Of a DNA stretch of 64,000 nucleotides, positions 10,439-18,723 are shown piece after piece. The notes below the pieces were generated by a model. The model made no database searches. It was not told the DNA's origin and was given only the letters and a program-made list of their open reading frames with translations. Position numbers and translations under genes: made by a program. The DNA comes from UBA6183 sp943372215 (lineage in GTDB: Bacteria; Bacteroidota; Bacteroidia; UKL13-3). Location of the stretch: assembly GCA_943372215.1 (NCBI GenBank), contig CALRXU020000001.1:62001-126000 (forward strand), written 5' to 3'. Each line of letters opens with the position of its first letter. Within the stretch, counting starts at the first letter, position 1.

Positions 10439-13400
10439 CTATTGAATTGTTACTTTATGTGTAATAATTTTACCTTGATGCGTAATTTGTAAGAGGTAAA
10501 TCCCCTTATCTAAATCAGCAGTCTTAATCTCATGCCCACTCACTATTCCATTCGATTCTGTATTGGTATAAACCTGAGCTCCTAAAACATTGTATAAGGA
10601 AATTTTCACTTCTCCTGTCAGGTTGTTTTTCAAGTTTAGCTTGAATGTTCCGTTGTTCGGGTTTGGATAAACACTTAACTGAGTGTTGCTTTTTGCAATA
10701 TTTGACAATCCACTTCTAAAATCAACAAAAACACTGCGTCTCATTTCTCTGGCAACATTTCCCGAAGGATCGGTTACATTGTACTTCACTTCTTTCCATC
10801 CGCGAACCCCGCCATAAAACTTGCCATTGGCTTTTTCTAAAGTTGAAGTAGTTTTTAACAGAAGTTTTAGTTCCGCGTCAGAATAGTAATTATCAATTAA
10901 CTTCACCCCAGGATCATTCAAGGTGTCCATGTAAGCCAACTCAAATGGGCTTGCTCCAAGTACTTCAATACGTGGTGCAATTTTATCTACCACATTTATT
11001 TTTCTTACTACTGAGGTTTGATTACCTGCTCCATCTCTAACAGTGTAAGTAAGTTGGTACTCTCCTATTTTGTTATAGTCAACAGTACCTGTTTCAAATG
11101 CAAGTAAACTTTCGTTGCTGTAGAAGTTATCGAAATAGAATGTTTTAGGATCATTAAATCCTTCGAAAACGTTTACTTCAACTGGATTTGGTCCTAACAA
11201 GGTTACGTTAGGTGGAATAACGTCCTGCACGTTAACTTGTACAAATAAAGGAGGAGCGCAATTGCCACTTGGGTCACACAAATTGTAAATTAAATTGTAG
11301 CTTCCCGGCACTGAAGTATTCACAGAGCCTGTTCTTGTAAATATCAATTGATTTACATCCTTGTAATACTTGTCTTCTCTTACAATCTGCTCATCCTGAT
11401 AAGGCGTAGCAACCTGATGTGTAATAACCTGAGAATTGGGATCCAAAGTTCCTAAAGTAGGCGGGGTAATATCTCTTACGGCTATTTTTTGTACAACGCT
11501 GTCTACGAACCCGAATTGATCAACAACTGAATAAACAACCCTGTAATCTCCAATTACTTTGGTATTTACAGTACCTGTTTTAGTGATTTTATCTGAAGGT
11601 ATTGGATTACCCAAATTATCAACTGCCGTAGGAGTTGGAGAAGTATAACTGCCATCTGGAGCACTCACAAATATAGAATCTGGGCCATTTAATGTAATTT
11701 TAGGACCTGTTCTATTAACCTCTACTTGAATCAAACGAGTAACCGTATCGCTGACAAGTCCGTATAGGTCTTTAACAAAATACTTCGCAGTATAAAAGCC
11801 AGTTACTCCAATATTCACATCTGTTATACGTTCATAGCGGGCACTGATATCACCTTCACGGTTATCAAAAGCCGTTACACCAGGATCAACAAAACTTTTG
11901 TTTAATTCAACACGCAGCAAGGCTGGCCCCTTAAGTTGTATTGTAGGCTTAACAGTATCCAAACCTATTTCTACTCCGTAATCTTCAAAACAACCAGACG
12001 TTGACCTATCAGGCGTTAATGTAGAATTCCCTTCTGATACACCAATGCGCAAACGTGTAACCCTTCCTGGAGTAATGTCATTCGGGATTCTAATAGTAGA
12101 AACTCCAGTTATCGTCTTGGCATTTGATTCGTTCATAATCAATTCCCCATCATCCAAAAAGTCTCCATCTAAATTAAAATCAATCCAAGCCTTTCTGTCC
12201 ATTGAAGAGTTGGCTGTTAGCCTAGAAACCTGAAGAGGGTAATCTACCCCACGAAACAAAAGTCCTGTCCATCTCACAAACAAGGTGTCGTATACTGGCG
12301 TTTTAAGGCCCGTGGCAGTATCAACATTGGCAAAACGAACACGGCTAATACCTATATCGTTTCCTGAAGCAATTGGCCATTCCGTATTTGGTGAACTATA
12401 TGCCAAAACACTTAGAAAAAATTCTTTCGTTGCAGAATCTACACCAAGAGCATTGGTGGCTCTTAATTTTACGGTATAAAACCCTCTTGCGGTTAAATTA
12501 AACACAGGATTCTGACTGGTAGCACTAGTTCCTTGTCTAAATATTACATTATTAGGAGTAATTGTCCATAACCACTGAGTGGCACCATTACTGGTTCTAT
12601 CTTGCAGTGTAAACAAATCAGTAGTAAATCCGGCTGGACGAGGACTGGTAAAATTAACTGCAGGTAAAGTAGAGATAGGAAGAATAACAATACGTTTGCA
12701 AAACATATTGGTACCCTTGCAATTGGTAACCCATAAACAAATGTTTCTGCTTATTGGTGCTACGGTTGTAAAAGTAAAGTTTGCGCCATTTGGCAATTGG
12801 TAGTCATTGGTTGAACCAGCGCCATCTTGGTCCCATGCGTAAAATAAATTACCTGAACCTGTAGTTTGATTAACATACTGCACATTATAACCCGAAAACA
12901 CGGTGTCTGGGCAAGTAAATCTGGCATTAGGAACACTATAATTAGCAGGCACAGAAGTCCAGCGAAATACAAAACCAGAATCACCTGGGCCACTATTACC
13001 AGCTCCTACGTTAAATTTAAACCATAAAACCCCGGAATTGGCTACTATGTTCCTTTGGGCCTGAGTTAAGGCATTACTTGCTACTGACAACGTTGCAATG
13101 ATTGGACCATTTGCTCCACCGTCCCTGAAAACGATATTATCAGTGGGTCTTAAATCCAAATACTCTATAAACAAGCTTACCTGAGATGCACATGGGTCTA
13201 TTCTGTACTTACAGTCGCCCATAATATTTGAAAAGTACTGTTGGTTAGGCCCTCCATTATCATATACATAACCATTAGCTTCAAAAGAGACTGTATCCTG
13301 AGGTCCAGCGCATGAATTTGTTCCCCCGATTATTTGAATATAATCTTTTCTACAAACAGAGTCTGAACCAACGTTGTTGGTAACCTTCAAACAAATGTCA

Positions 13401-14008
13401 TAAACGCCTGGGTCGCGCACTTGCAACAAGGGCTGCTTAAGCGTATTGTTAGGAATACCGCTTGGAGTAATGAACTGATTTGGCCCAGTAAGGCAATTTG
13501 CCCTACAAGGAGGATTTAATGTCCATTGCCATTGAGTTGGACCATTTTGGCTTAAATCATACAATGGTACCCATTCTGATAAACCCATAATCTGCTTATC
13601 AATATAAAAACTCGCAACTGGTTTTTTAGTTGGTATACCCACATAAATTTTCTTGATAATAGAATCAGATCCTGTCCTATTGCGCACAACCAATTTAATA
13701 AAATATGTTCCAGTATCAGTGAATGTGTACCTAAAATGTCTGCTCGCACCAGATTGCACAGCTGTAAACAATCCAAATCCTGGTACGGTCACAGGGGCGT
13801 CAAGCCTTGGATTAATATCCCAATAATTGGCACTGTCATTGGTTGATGTATTGACAAAAGTATATTGACTGTTTCTCCAAACAGTATCAATACCAAAGTC
13901 ATAAGCAAAATTTGCTATTGGAGGTATAGCAAAATTTTGGGCTTTTAACCGCGCACCTGAAAGAAGCAAAAACACAAATGCACTAAGATAAAGTAGTTTT
14001 CTTTTCAT
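10439..14008 (-). CDS. PKD/CUB-like/GEVED/Ig-like surface protein with T9SS sorting domain
   Basis: An 1189-residue exported protein. In order: signal peptide (about 1-23); two PKD-like domains (to about 225); a CUB-like domain (about 232-345, Cys-containing, with YLDLRPTDNIVFRDG); two more PKD-like domains (to about 540); a GEVED domain (about 555-685, KAWIDFNLDGDFLDDGE and GCFEDYGVEI); about five DUF5011-type bacterial Ig-like domains (about 690-1095, each with I.l.G..p..v......dPG...D pattern); and a type A T9SS C-terminal domain (YPNPNNGTF ... GIYLLQI). It is probably exported by the Por/T9SS machine and held at the surface or released. It lies 54 bases downstream of the di-heme peroxidase gene on the same strand, so it may be co-transcribed with it. 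No catalytic domain is visible; an adhesive or structural role is inferred. Confidence 0.9.
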   Translation of the reverse strand: MKRKLLYLSAFVFLLLSGARLKAQNFAIPPIANFAYDFGIDTVWRNSQYTFVNTSTNDSANYWDINPRLDAPVTVPGFGLFTAVQSGASRHFRYTFTDTGTYFIKLVVRNRTGSDSIIKKIYVGIPTKKPVASFYIDKQIMGLSEWVPLYDLSQNGPTQWQWTLNPPCRANCLTGPNQFITPSGIPNNTLKQPLLQVRDPGVYDICLKVTNNVGSDSVCRKDYIQIIGGTNSCAGPQDTVSFEANGYVYDNGGPNQQYFSNIMGDCKYRIDPCASQVSLFIEYLDLRPTDNIVFRDGGANGPIIATLSVASNALTQAQRNIVANSGVLWFKFNVGAGNSGPGDSGFVFRWTSVPANYSVPNARFTCPDTVFSGYNVQYVNQTTGSGNLFYAWDQDGAGSTNDYQLPNGANFTFTTVAPISRNICLWVTNCKGTNMFCKRIVILPISTLPAVNFTSPRPAGFTTDLFTLQDRTSNGATQWLWTITPNNVIFRQGTSATSQNPVFNLTARGFYTVKLRATNALGVDSATKEFFLSVLAYSSPNTEWPIASGNDIGISRVRFANVDTATGLKTPVYDTLFVRWTGLLFRGVDYPLQVSRLTANSSMDRKAWIDFNLDGDFLDDGELIMNESNAKTITGVSTIRIPNDITPGRVTRLRIGVSEGNSTLTPDRSTSGCFEDYGVEIGLDTVKPTIQLKGPALLRVELNKSFVDPGVTAFDNREGDISARYERITDVNIGVTGFYTAKYFVKDLYGLVSDTVTRLIQVEVNRTGPKITLNGPDSIFVSAPDGSYTSPTPTAVDNLGNPIPSDKITKTGTVNTKVIGDYRVVYSVVDQFGFVDSVVQKIAVRDITPPTLGTLDPNSQVITHQVATPYQDEQIVREDKYYKDVNQLIFTRTGSVNTSVPGSYNLIYNLCDPSGNCAPPLFVQVNVQDVIPPNVTLLGPNPVEVNVFEGFNDPKTFYFDNFYSNESLLAFETGTVDYNKIGEYQLTYTVRDGAGNQTSVVRKINVVDKIAPRIEVLGASPFELAYMDTLNDPGVKLIDNYYSDAELKLLLKTTSTLEKANGKFYGGVRGWKEVKYNVTDPSGNVAREMRRSVFVDFRSGLSNIAKSNTQLSVYPNPNNGTFKLNLKNNLTGEVKISLYNVLGAQVYTNTESNGIVSGHEIKTADLDKGIYLLQITHQGKIITHKVTIQ

Positions 14009-14062
14009 ATTTATGGAAATAAGTAACAGCTAATTTAGGATATTTTTTTTATTTAAACAATT

Positions 14063-15190
14063 TTATTTAAAGTTTTGATTCACCAAAAAGTCATAATCGT
14101 CTAAAGTTCTTAGAAAAGCTAATAAATCAGCCTTTTCCTCTTTAGTCAATTTAAGCCCGCCATCTCTAAAATGTTTTCTAATCACTTCGTCAGTAGTGGG
14201 ACTATCTTTAGTACCCGAATTGTAAAACTCAATGACCTCCTCTAATGTAGCAAATCTGCCATCATTCATGTAAGGTGCTGTAAAGGATAAGTTACGTAAT
14301 GAAGGTGTCTTAAATAACCCCATATGCAATGGGTTTCCAGTTATGGCACCCAACCCTTTGCCTTCAACAATAGAATCTAATCCATTATTGCGCATACTAA
14401 AATCAGTAAACAGCGGGCTCACAACATGGCAATGGAAACAGTCGCCCTTGGCTTCAGAACTGTATATCTCAAAACCTCTAAGCTCTTGTTCAGTAAGTTG
14501 GTCTTCAAAACGAAGGTATTTATCAAACTTTGAATCACCCGAAATCAGTGTTCTTTCAAATTGAGCAATGGCTTGCATCATGCGTTTGGTTGTTATGGAG
14601 TCAGAACCAAAAGCTTTTTTGAATAATTTCGGATACTCTGGGTCAGCCCTCAACTCTGTTATCAACTCCCCTAAATCTTGGTTCATCTCAAGCGGGTCTC
14701 CAATTGGACCCAATACCTGATCTTCAAGTGTAGCTTTTCGCCCATCCCAAAAAAAACGATGAGGAGTTTGGTTAAACATTTCCGCCCAACCCAAATTAAA
14801 CAGTGGCATGGCATTTCTTGTACCTACCCTGCCTTCCACACCAATGCTAAATCGTTTATCGTCAGCAAAAGCCCTGGATTGAAGGTGGCAGGAAGCACAA
14901 GCAATTGTATTGGTAGCTGATAATAATGAATCAAAAAAGAGCTTTTTGCCCAATGCCACACCCTCAACCGTTAATGGATTATCGGCTGGCATAGTTAACC
15001 TTGGCCATACTCGGAAATAACCATTTCTTTTAATGGTTGGGTAACTCAATTCGTAAGGGGTTGCTTTAAACGCGCTATCTTGTTTGCTCGAATCAGGCAC
15101 CAATACTGGAGGGGTAACCTCTGCTTCCCTACAGGATACAAAACCTGATAAACATGATAAGATAACCAGTATAGTAAAGAGTGATTTCAT
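14063..15190 (-). CDS. Di-heme cytochrome c peroxidase family lipoprotein (MauG/MbnH/CcpA-like)
   Basis: A 375-residue lipoprotein (lipobox SGFVSC, Cys20) with two c-type heme sites: CASCH at residues 98-102 and CFHCH at 251-255. The inter-heme Trp motif FWDGR (Trp148) and the C-terminal PYMNDGRFATLEEV segment are typical of bacterial di-heme peroxidases. Such enzymes either reduce H2O2 or, as MauG and MbnH do, use high-valent heme to modify a partner protein. The gene starts 2 bases after the stop of an MbnP-like lipoprotein, and MbnP is the known substrate of MbnH, so a protein-modifying role is more attractive here than simple peroxide reduction. The sequence alone cannot settle this, because both candidate axial ligands (Tyr and Met) occur in PYM. 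Confidence 0.9.
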   Translation of the reverse strand: MKSLFTILVILSCLSGFVSCREAEVTPPVLVPDSSKQDSAFKATPYELSYPTIKRNGYFRVWPRLTMPADNPLTVEGVALGKKLFFDSLLSATNTIACASCHLQSRAFADDKRFSIGVEGRVGTRNAMPLFNLGWAEMFNQTPHRFFWDGRKATLEDQVLGPIGDPLEMNQDLGELITELRADPEYPKLFKKAFGSDSITTKRMMQAIAQFERTLISGDSKFDKYLRFEDQLTEQELRGFEIYSSEAKGDCFHCHVVSPLFTDFSMRNNGLDSIVEGKGLGAITGNPLHMGLFKTPSLRNLSFTAPYMNDGRFATLEEVIEFYNSGTKDSPTTDEVIRKHFRDGGLKLTKEEKADLLAFLRTLDDYDFLVNQNFK

Positions 15191-15192
15191 GA

Positions 15193-15951
15193 CTATTTTG
15201 CTGCGGTTATTTTAAAACAACCTATTTGTAAATTGTCTCTTAGTAGAGGTGCTCCTGCGTAGGTAGCAGTATGCATATCATCTGTTGCACTATTCAATTT
15301 ATAATTGTGAGGCGAAGAGAATATATCTGCAAGATTAAACTCTGTGCTTAAGTTAATAGTAGCCCCTGCGGCCTTGAATGGACTTAAATCAAACTCTATT
15401 TTAGGTAAATTTTGGTTCCCCCCCAAATCAAATGTTAAAGAGTTATTACCATTGTAACGACCGCTAAGTCTAAAAAACACGTATCCCGTAGCCCAGGTCC
15501 AATACATGCCATAACTAGGGTCCAAATCACCTGTATTGGTACCCGAAAAATTCTCCGTACTATCTACTCCCAATAAAAAACTCAACTTTACATAATTACC
15601 TGCCGGAACATTGTTCAGCGATATATTGTGTTTAGCAGGCACTACTAAATCTACCAGATTGTAATTACCTAAATTAACCCAATTACCAGCAGTATTTTGC
15701 AGACTTACATTTGAAATATAATATTTGAATTTGCTAAAGTTTACGGTATCGTTTTGTGGTGTTACATAATCTTTACCAAGCAAAAGCTCTGCTGCATTAA
15801 ACTTGTGGGCAAGTGATATTGATAGCGTTCCATTCTGGGTAAATTTTAATCCGGAGTAAGTTTCATCTACTGGATCTGGATCATTACCATCGTCTTTGCA
15901 AGCAGAAAAAATGGTGGAAAGAATGCAAATTGTTAAGAATATTTTTTTCAT
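15193..15951 (-). CDS. MbnP-like lipoprotein (partner of the adjacent di-heme enzyme)
   Basis: A 252-residue lipoprotein (lipobox IFSAC, Cys18). The start is ATG at 15951, which begins a clean signal peptide; an upstream ATG would add MLIPA. It carries the family landmarks: the segment with KYYISNVSL, the LLGVDS strand, and the strongly conserved MYWTWATGYVFF stretch (Trp151, Trp153). In methanotroph MbnP, a Trp is oxidised to kynurenine by MbnH and the site binds copper; the same families occur together in many bacteria without methanobactin. Here the stop codon is 2 bases before the peroxidase ATG, so the pair is translationally coupled. Copper handling is inferred from family knowledge, not shown by the sequence. 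Confidence 0.82.
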   Translation of the reverse strand: MKKIFLTICILSTIFSACKDDGNDPDPVDETYSGLKFTQNGTLSISLAHKFNAAELLLGKDYVTPQNDTVNFSKFKYYISNVSLQNTAGNWVNLGNYNLVDLVVPAKHNISLNNVPAGNYVKLSFLLGVDSTENFSGTNTGDLDPSYGMYWTWATGYVFFRLSGRYNGNNSLTFDLGGNQNLPKIEFDLSPFKAAGATINLSTEFNLADIFSSPHNYKLNSATDDMHTATYAGAPLLRDNLQIGCFKITAAK

Positions 15952-15968
15952 AGCGGGTATTAACAATC

Positions 15969-15976
15969 CAAATTTA
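15969..15976 (-). promoter_or_regulatory. -7 box upstream of the MbnP-like gene
   Basis: It reads TAAATTTG on the minus strand, an exact TAnnTTTG match, 17 bases upstream of the ATG at 15951. It probably drives the MbnP-like, peroxidase and PKD genes together. Confidence 0.5.
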
Positions 15977-16014
15977 GTTATTTGCGGCAGAATATTTATC
16001 TTAAAATTTACTTT

Positions 16015-16506
16015 ATGGCAAGTTTTGATATTGTAAATAAAATTGATTTACAAAAAGTTGACAATGCGGTGAATACTGCAATCAAAGAATTAGTTAATCG
16101 TTATGATTTGCGCACGGAGGAGTGCGAAATCGAATTGGACAAAAAAACCAAACGCATAAAAATACAGGCGAAGCAAGAAATGGCCTTGCAAAGTGTGGTA
16201 GATATTATTTTAAGTAAGTTTACAAAACAGGGCATCGACCCTAGAATTATTGATTTAAGCACCAAACCACACCCAAGTGGCAGGGTTGTTCTACAAGAAT
16301 TACCTATTAAAGAGGGACTAGATAAAGAAGCAGGGAAAAAGATTGTAAGTTTTATTAAAGATGCTAAGTTAAAAGTGCAAGCCAGCATCATGGATGACCA
16401 AGTTCGGGTTACCAGTAAAAGCATTGACGAATTGCAAGAAACAATGGGCAAACTTCGTGCTCATGATTTTGAAGTGCCTTTACAGTTTGACAATTTACGA
16501 AGTTAA
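16015..16506 (+). CDS. yajQ: YajQ/UPF0234 family nucleotide-binding protein
   Basis: A 163-residue cytosolic protein of the YajQ family. The ATG at 16015 gives the canonical MASFDIVNKIDLQ start; the longer frame from 15982 adds an unrelated N-terminus. Conserved family stretches are seen throughout: AVNTAIKEL.NRYDLR, KEAGKKIVSFIKD.KLKVQA and the C-terminal LR..DFEVPLQFDN. Xanthomonas homologues bind cyclic di-GMP; whether that holds in this phylum is unknown. It is a single gene, convergent with the retropepsin-like gene 13 bases downstream. Confidence 0.93.
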   Translation: MASFDIVNKIDLQKVDNAVNTAIKELVNRYDLRTEECEIELDKKTKRIKIQAKQEMALQSVVDIILSKFTKQGIDPRIIDLSTKPHPSGRVVLQELPIKEGLDKEAGKKIVSFIKDAKLKVQASIMDDQVRVTSKSIDELQETMGKLRAHDFEVPLQFDNLRS

Positions 16507-16519
16507 TTGGGGCAATAAC

Positions 16520-16945
16520 TTACTTATATAGTTTAAGCACAGTTTTCTTATAATCAATGATGGCATTATATTTCATGAGAAAATCGCTGCCTAGCACACC
16601 ATCTATCTCAGGCAGTTCGAGGTTTTTGTAGGTTAAATTTACATGGCCTATTTCCAGTACTGCTACACGTAGTTTCTTAATAGTTAATTTATTGAATTGA
16701 AGATTTTTAACAACAGCTTCCTGTGTTTCCATTTCACTTACACCCAAACCTACTGATTTACCTTCGTTTGACTTAAGCTGCCCACTGGTGATGTATTGAA
16801 GGACTTTTTCCTTGTCAAATACCGTTTTACTAGCTCCTGTATCTAAAAGAAGGCGGCAAGGTTTATTTGCAATTTTAAGGGATACAAACAAGTGGTAATT
16901 TTTCTTTTCAATTTCACAGATTTCTAGCTTTATGGTGTGTTTCAT
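16520..16945 (-). CDS. Small retropepsin-like aspartic protease
   Basis: A 141-residue protein with one clan AA active-site motif, LLLDTGASKTVFD (Asp35-Thr-Gly), and a later hydrophobic-Gly segment (DGVLGSDFLMKYNAIIDY) typical of bacterial retropepsin-like proteins. A single DTG lobe means that activity would need a homodimer, as in retroviral proteases. There is no signal peptide, so it is probably cytosolic. It is followed on its own strand by yajQ in convergent orientation, and separated from mdh by a terminator. The physiological substrate is unknown. Confidence 0.82.
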   Translation of the reverse strand: MKHTIKLEICEIEKKNYHLFVSLKIANKPCRLLLDTGASKTVFDKEKVLQYITSGQLKSNEGKSVGLGVSEMETQEAVVKNLQFNKLTIKKLRVAVLEIGHVNLTYKNLELPEIDGVLGSDFLMKYNAIIDYKKTVLKLYK

Positions 16946-16965
16946 TGTTTGATTGGTATATCATA

Positions 16966-17001
16966 AAAACAGAGGCGCTTTATACCAAACGCCTCTGTTT
17001 T
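16966..17001. terminator. Terminator downstream of mdh
   Basis: A 12-bp stem (aaacagaggcg paired with cgcctctgttt, plus one A-T pair) encloses a 12-base loop. It lies just after the mdh stop at 17026 and before the start of the protease gene at 16945, both on the minus strand, so it separates the two transcription units. Confidence 0.85.
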
Positions 17002-17025
17002 AGATTGCATATTATGGGAATTGAA

Positions 17026-17967
17026 TTACAAAGCTCCAATTTCTTTTAATACACTATTCATGCTGCGTACAGCATCAGCGCTTTTAGCAAACAGGGCTTT
17101 TTCTTCATCATTTAATTCGTAGTCAACAATAGTTTCCCAACCATTTTTACCAATAGTAACTGGCACTCCTAAGCAAATATCGGATTGTCCATATTCACCA
17201 TCAAGGCTTACACAGCAAGGCATTATTCTTTTTTGATCGCGAACAATACTTTCCACTAAAAGTGCACTTGCAGCTCCTGGCGCATACCAAGCAGAAGTAC
17301 CTAATAGCTTGGTTAAGGTTGCTCCACCAACCATGGTAGCATCACTTATTTCCTTTAGTTGTTCTGCTGATAGTTTATTTGAAACTGGAACTCCATTTAA
17401 AGTGGCTAATCTTGTTAATGGAATCATGGTTGTATCGCCATGGCCTCCAATAACTGTTCCTTGAATATCGGCAGTTGGTTGCCCTAAGGCTAAACCTAAA
17501 TATCCTTTAAACCTTGCACTATCTAGCAACCCACCCATACCAATAATTCTGTTTTTAGGCAAACCGCTGGCTTTAAGAGCCAAATAAGTCATGGTATCCA
17601 TAGGATTAGAAACAACAACTATAATGGCATTAGGAGAATGCTTTAGTACATTTTCAGTAACCGATTTTACGATATTGGCATTGGTGCCAATCAACTCCTC
17701 TCTGGTCATTCCAGGTTTACGAGGGATACCTGAAGTAATCACTACCACATCAGAACCTGCGGTTTTGCTGTAGTCATTTGTTGTTCCCGAAACACGGGTT
17801 TTCATACCCAACAACGAAGTGGTTTGATAAATGTCCAACGCTTTACCTTCAGCAAAACCTTCTTTCACATCTAATAACACTACTTCGTCTGCCAACTCGC
17901 GGTAAGCAATAACATCCGCGGTTGTAGCTCCTACGGCACCTGCACCGATAACTGATACTTTTGTCAT
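17026..17967 (-). CDS. mdh: Malate dehydrogenase
   Basis: A 313-residue NAD-dependent enzyme that interconverts malate and oxaloacetate in the TCA cycle. The Rossmann motif GAGAVG is at residues 8-13, the substrate-binding arginines are in PRKPGMTR (Arg83, Arg89), and the catalytic His176 is in GGHGDTT. The Arg at the substrate-discriminating loop, with neighbouring Lys-Pro-Gly-Met, marks it as an MDH of the LDH-like group rather than a lactate dehydrogenase. Length is typical (about 310-315). It is monocistronic or at the end of a unit: the upstream scoB stop is 97 bases away and a strong terminator follows. Confidence 0.96.
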   Translation of the reverse strand: MTKVSVIGAGAVGATTADVIAYRELADEVVLLDVKEGFAEGKALDIYQTTSLLGMKTRVSGTTNDYSKTAGSDVVVITSGIPRKPGMTREELIGTNANIVKSVTENVLKHSPNAIIVVVSNPMDTMTYLALKASGLPKNRIIGMGGLLDSARFKGYLGLALGQPTADIQGTVIGGHGDTTMIPLTRLATLNGVPVSNKLSAEQLKEISDATMVGGATLTKLLGTSAWYAPGAASALLVESIVRDQKRIMPCCVSLDGEYGQSDICLGVPVTIGKNGWETIVDYELNDEEKALFAKSADAVRSMNSVLKEIGAL

Positions 17968-18064
17968 TTTATTTAGTTGATATTTTGTTGTTAAACCATT
18001 TTAAAGTGGCACGAAAATAAGCCTGTAATTCTCAATGGAAAATATTTTTTTCCATATTTTATAC

Positions 18065-18718
18065 TCAAACTTGCATTTGTTTGACATCAGCAGCAATCAC
18101 AAGCCTGCCAAGCGTTTTTTCCTTAATATAATCAATAGTTACCCCTGGTGCGTATTCCAGTAGTTTAAATCCTTCCTCTGTAATATCAAAAACACCCAAT
18201 TCGGTAACCACCTTTTTTACGCAGCGCAGCCCAGTAATGGGCAAGGTACATTTAGCAAGCAACTTGCTTTCGCCAGCTTTGTTTACATGTTGCATGGCTA
18301 CAATGATATTTTTTGCAGAGGCCACCAAATCCATGGCACCTCCCATACCTTTAACCATTTTACCGGGTATCTTCCAATTTGCGATATCCCCATTATCGGC
18401 AATTTCCATGGCACCAAGCACGGTAAGGTCTACCCTGCCGCTTCGTATCATTCCAAAACTCATTGCACTATCAAAAAAACTTGATCCTTTTTTGGTGGTT
18501 ACTGTTTGTTTTCCGGCATTGATTAAATCTGCATCTACCTCATCAGGGTAAGGAAATGGGCCAATCCCAAGCAACCCATTTTCTGATTGTAAGATTACTT
18601 CTATGTTTTCAGGAACATAATTGGCAACCAAGGTAGGTATGCCAATGCCAAGGTTAACGTAATAACCATCTTTTAATTCTTGTGCAATACGTTTTGCTAT
18701 TCCAAATTTATCTAGCAT
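18065..18718 (-). CDS. scoB: 3-oxoacid (succinyl-CoA:acetoacetate) CoA-transferase subunit B
   Basis: A 217-residue beta subunit of a class I CoA-transferase. The active-site glutamate lies in SENGLLG (Glu46), and the glycine-rich stretches NLGIGIPTL and KGMGGAMDL are typical. The enzyme moves CoA from succinyl-CoA to acetoacetate or related 3-oxoacids, feeding ketone bodies into acetyl-CoA. The alpha subunit is 19731-20438, but the two are not adjacent: a full acyltransferase gene sits between them, ending 5 bases before this ATG. That arrangement is unusual for the pair, whose subunits are normally neighbours. Confidence 0.94.
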   Translation of the reverse strand: MLDKFGIAKRIAQELKDGYYVNLGIGIPTLVANYVPENIEVILQSENGLLGIGPFPYPDEVDADLINAGKQTVTTKKGSSFFDSAMSFGMIRSGRVDLTVLGAMEIADNGDIANWKIPGKMVKGMGGAMDLVASAKNIIVAMQHVNKAGESKLLAKCTLPITGLRCVKKVVTELGVFDITEEGFKLLEYAPGVTIDYIKEKTLGRLVIAADVKQMQV

Positions 18719-18723
18719 ATATG

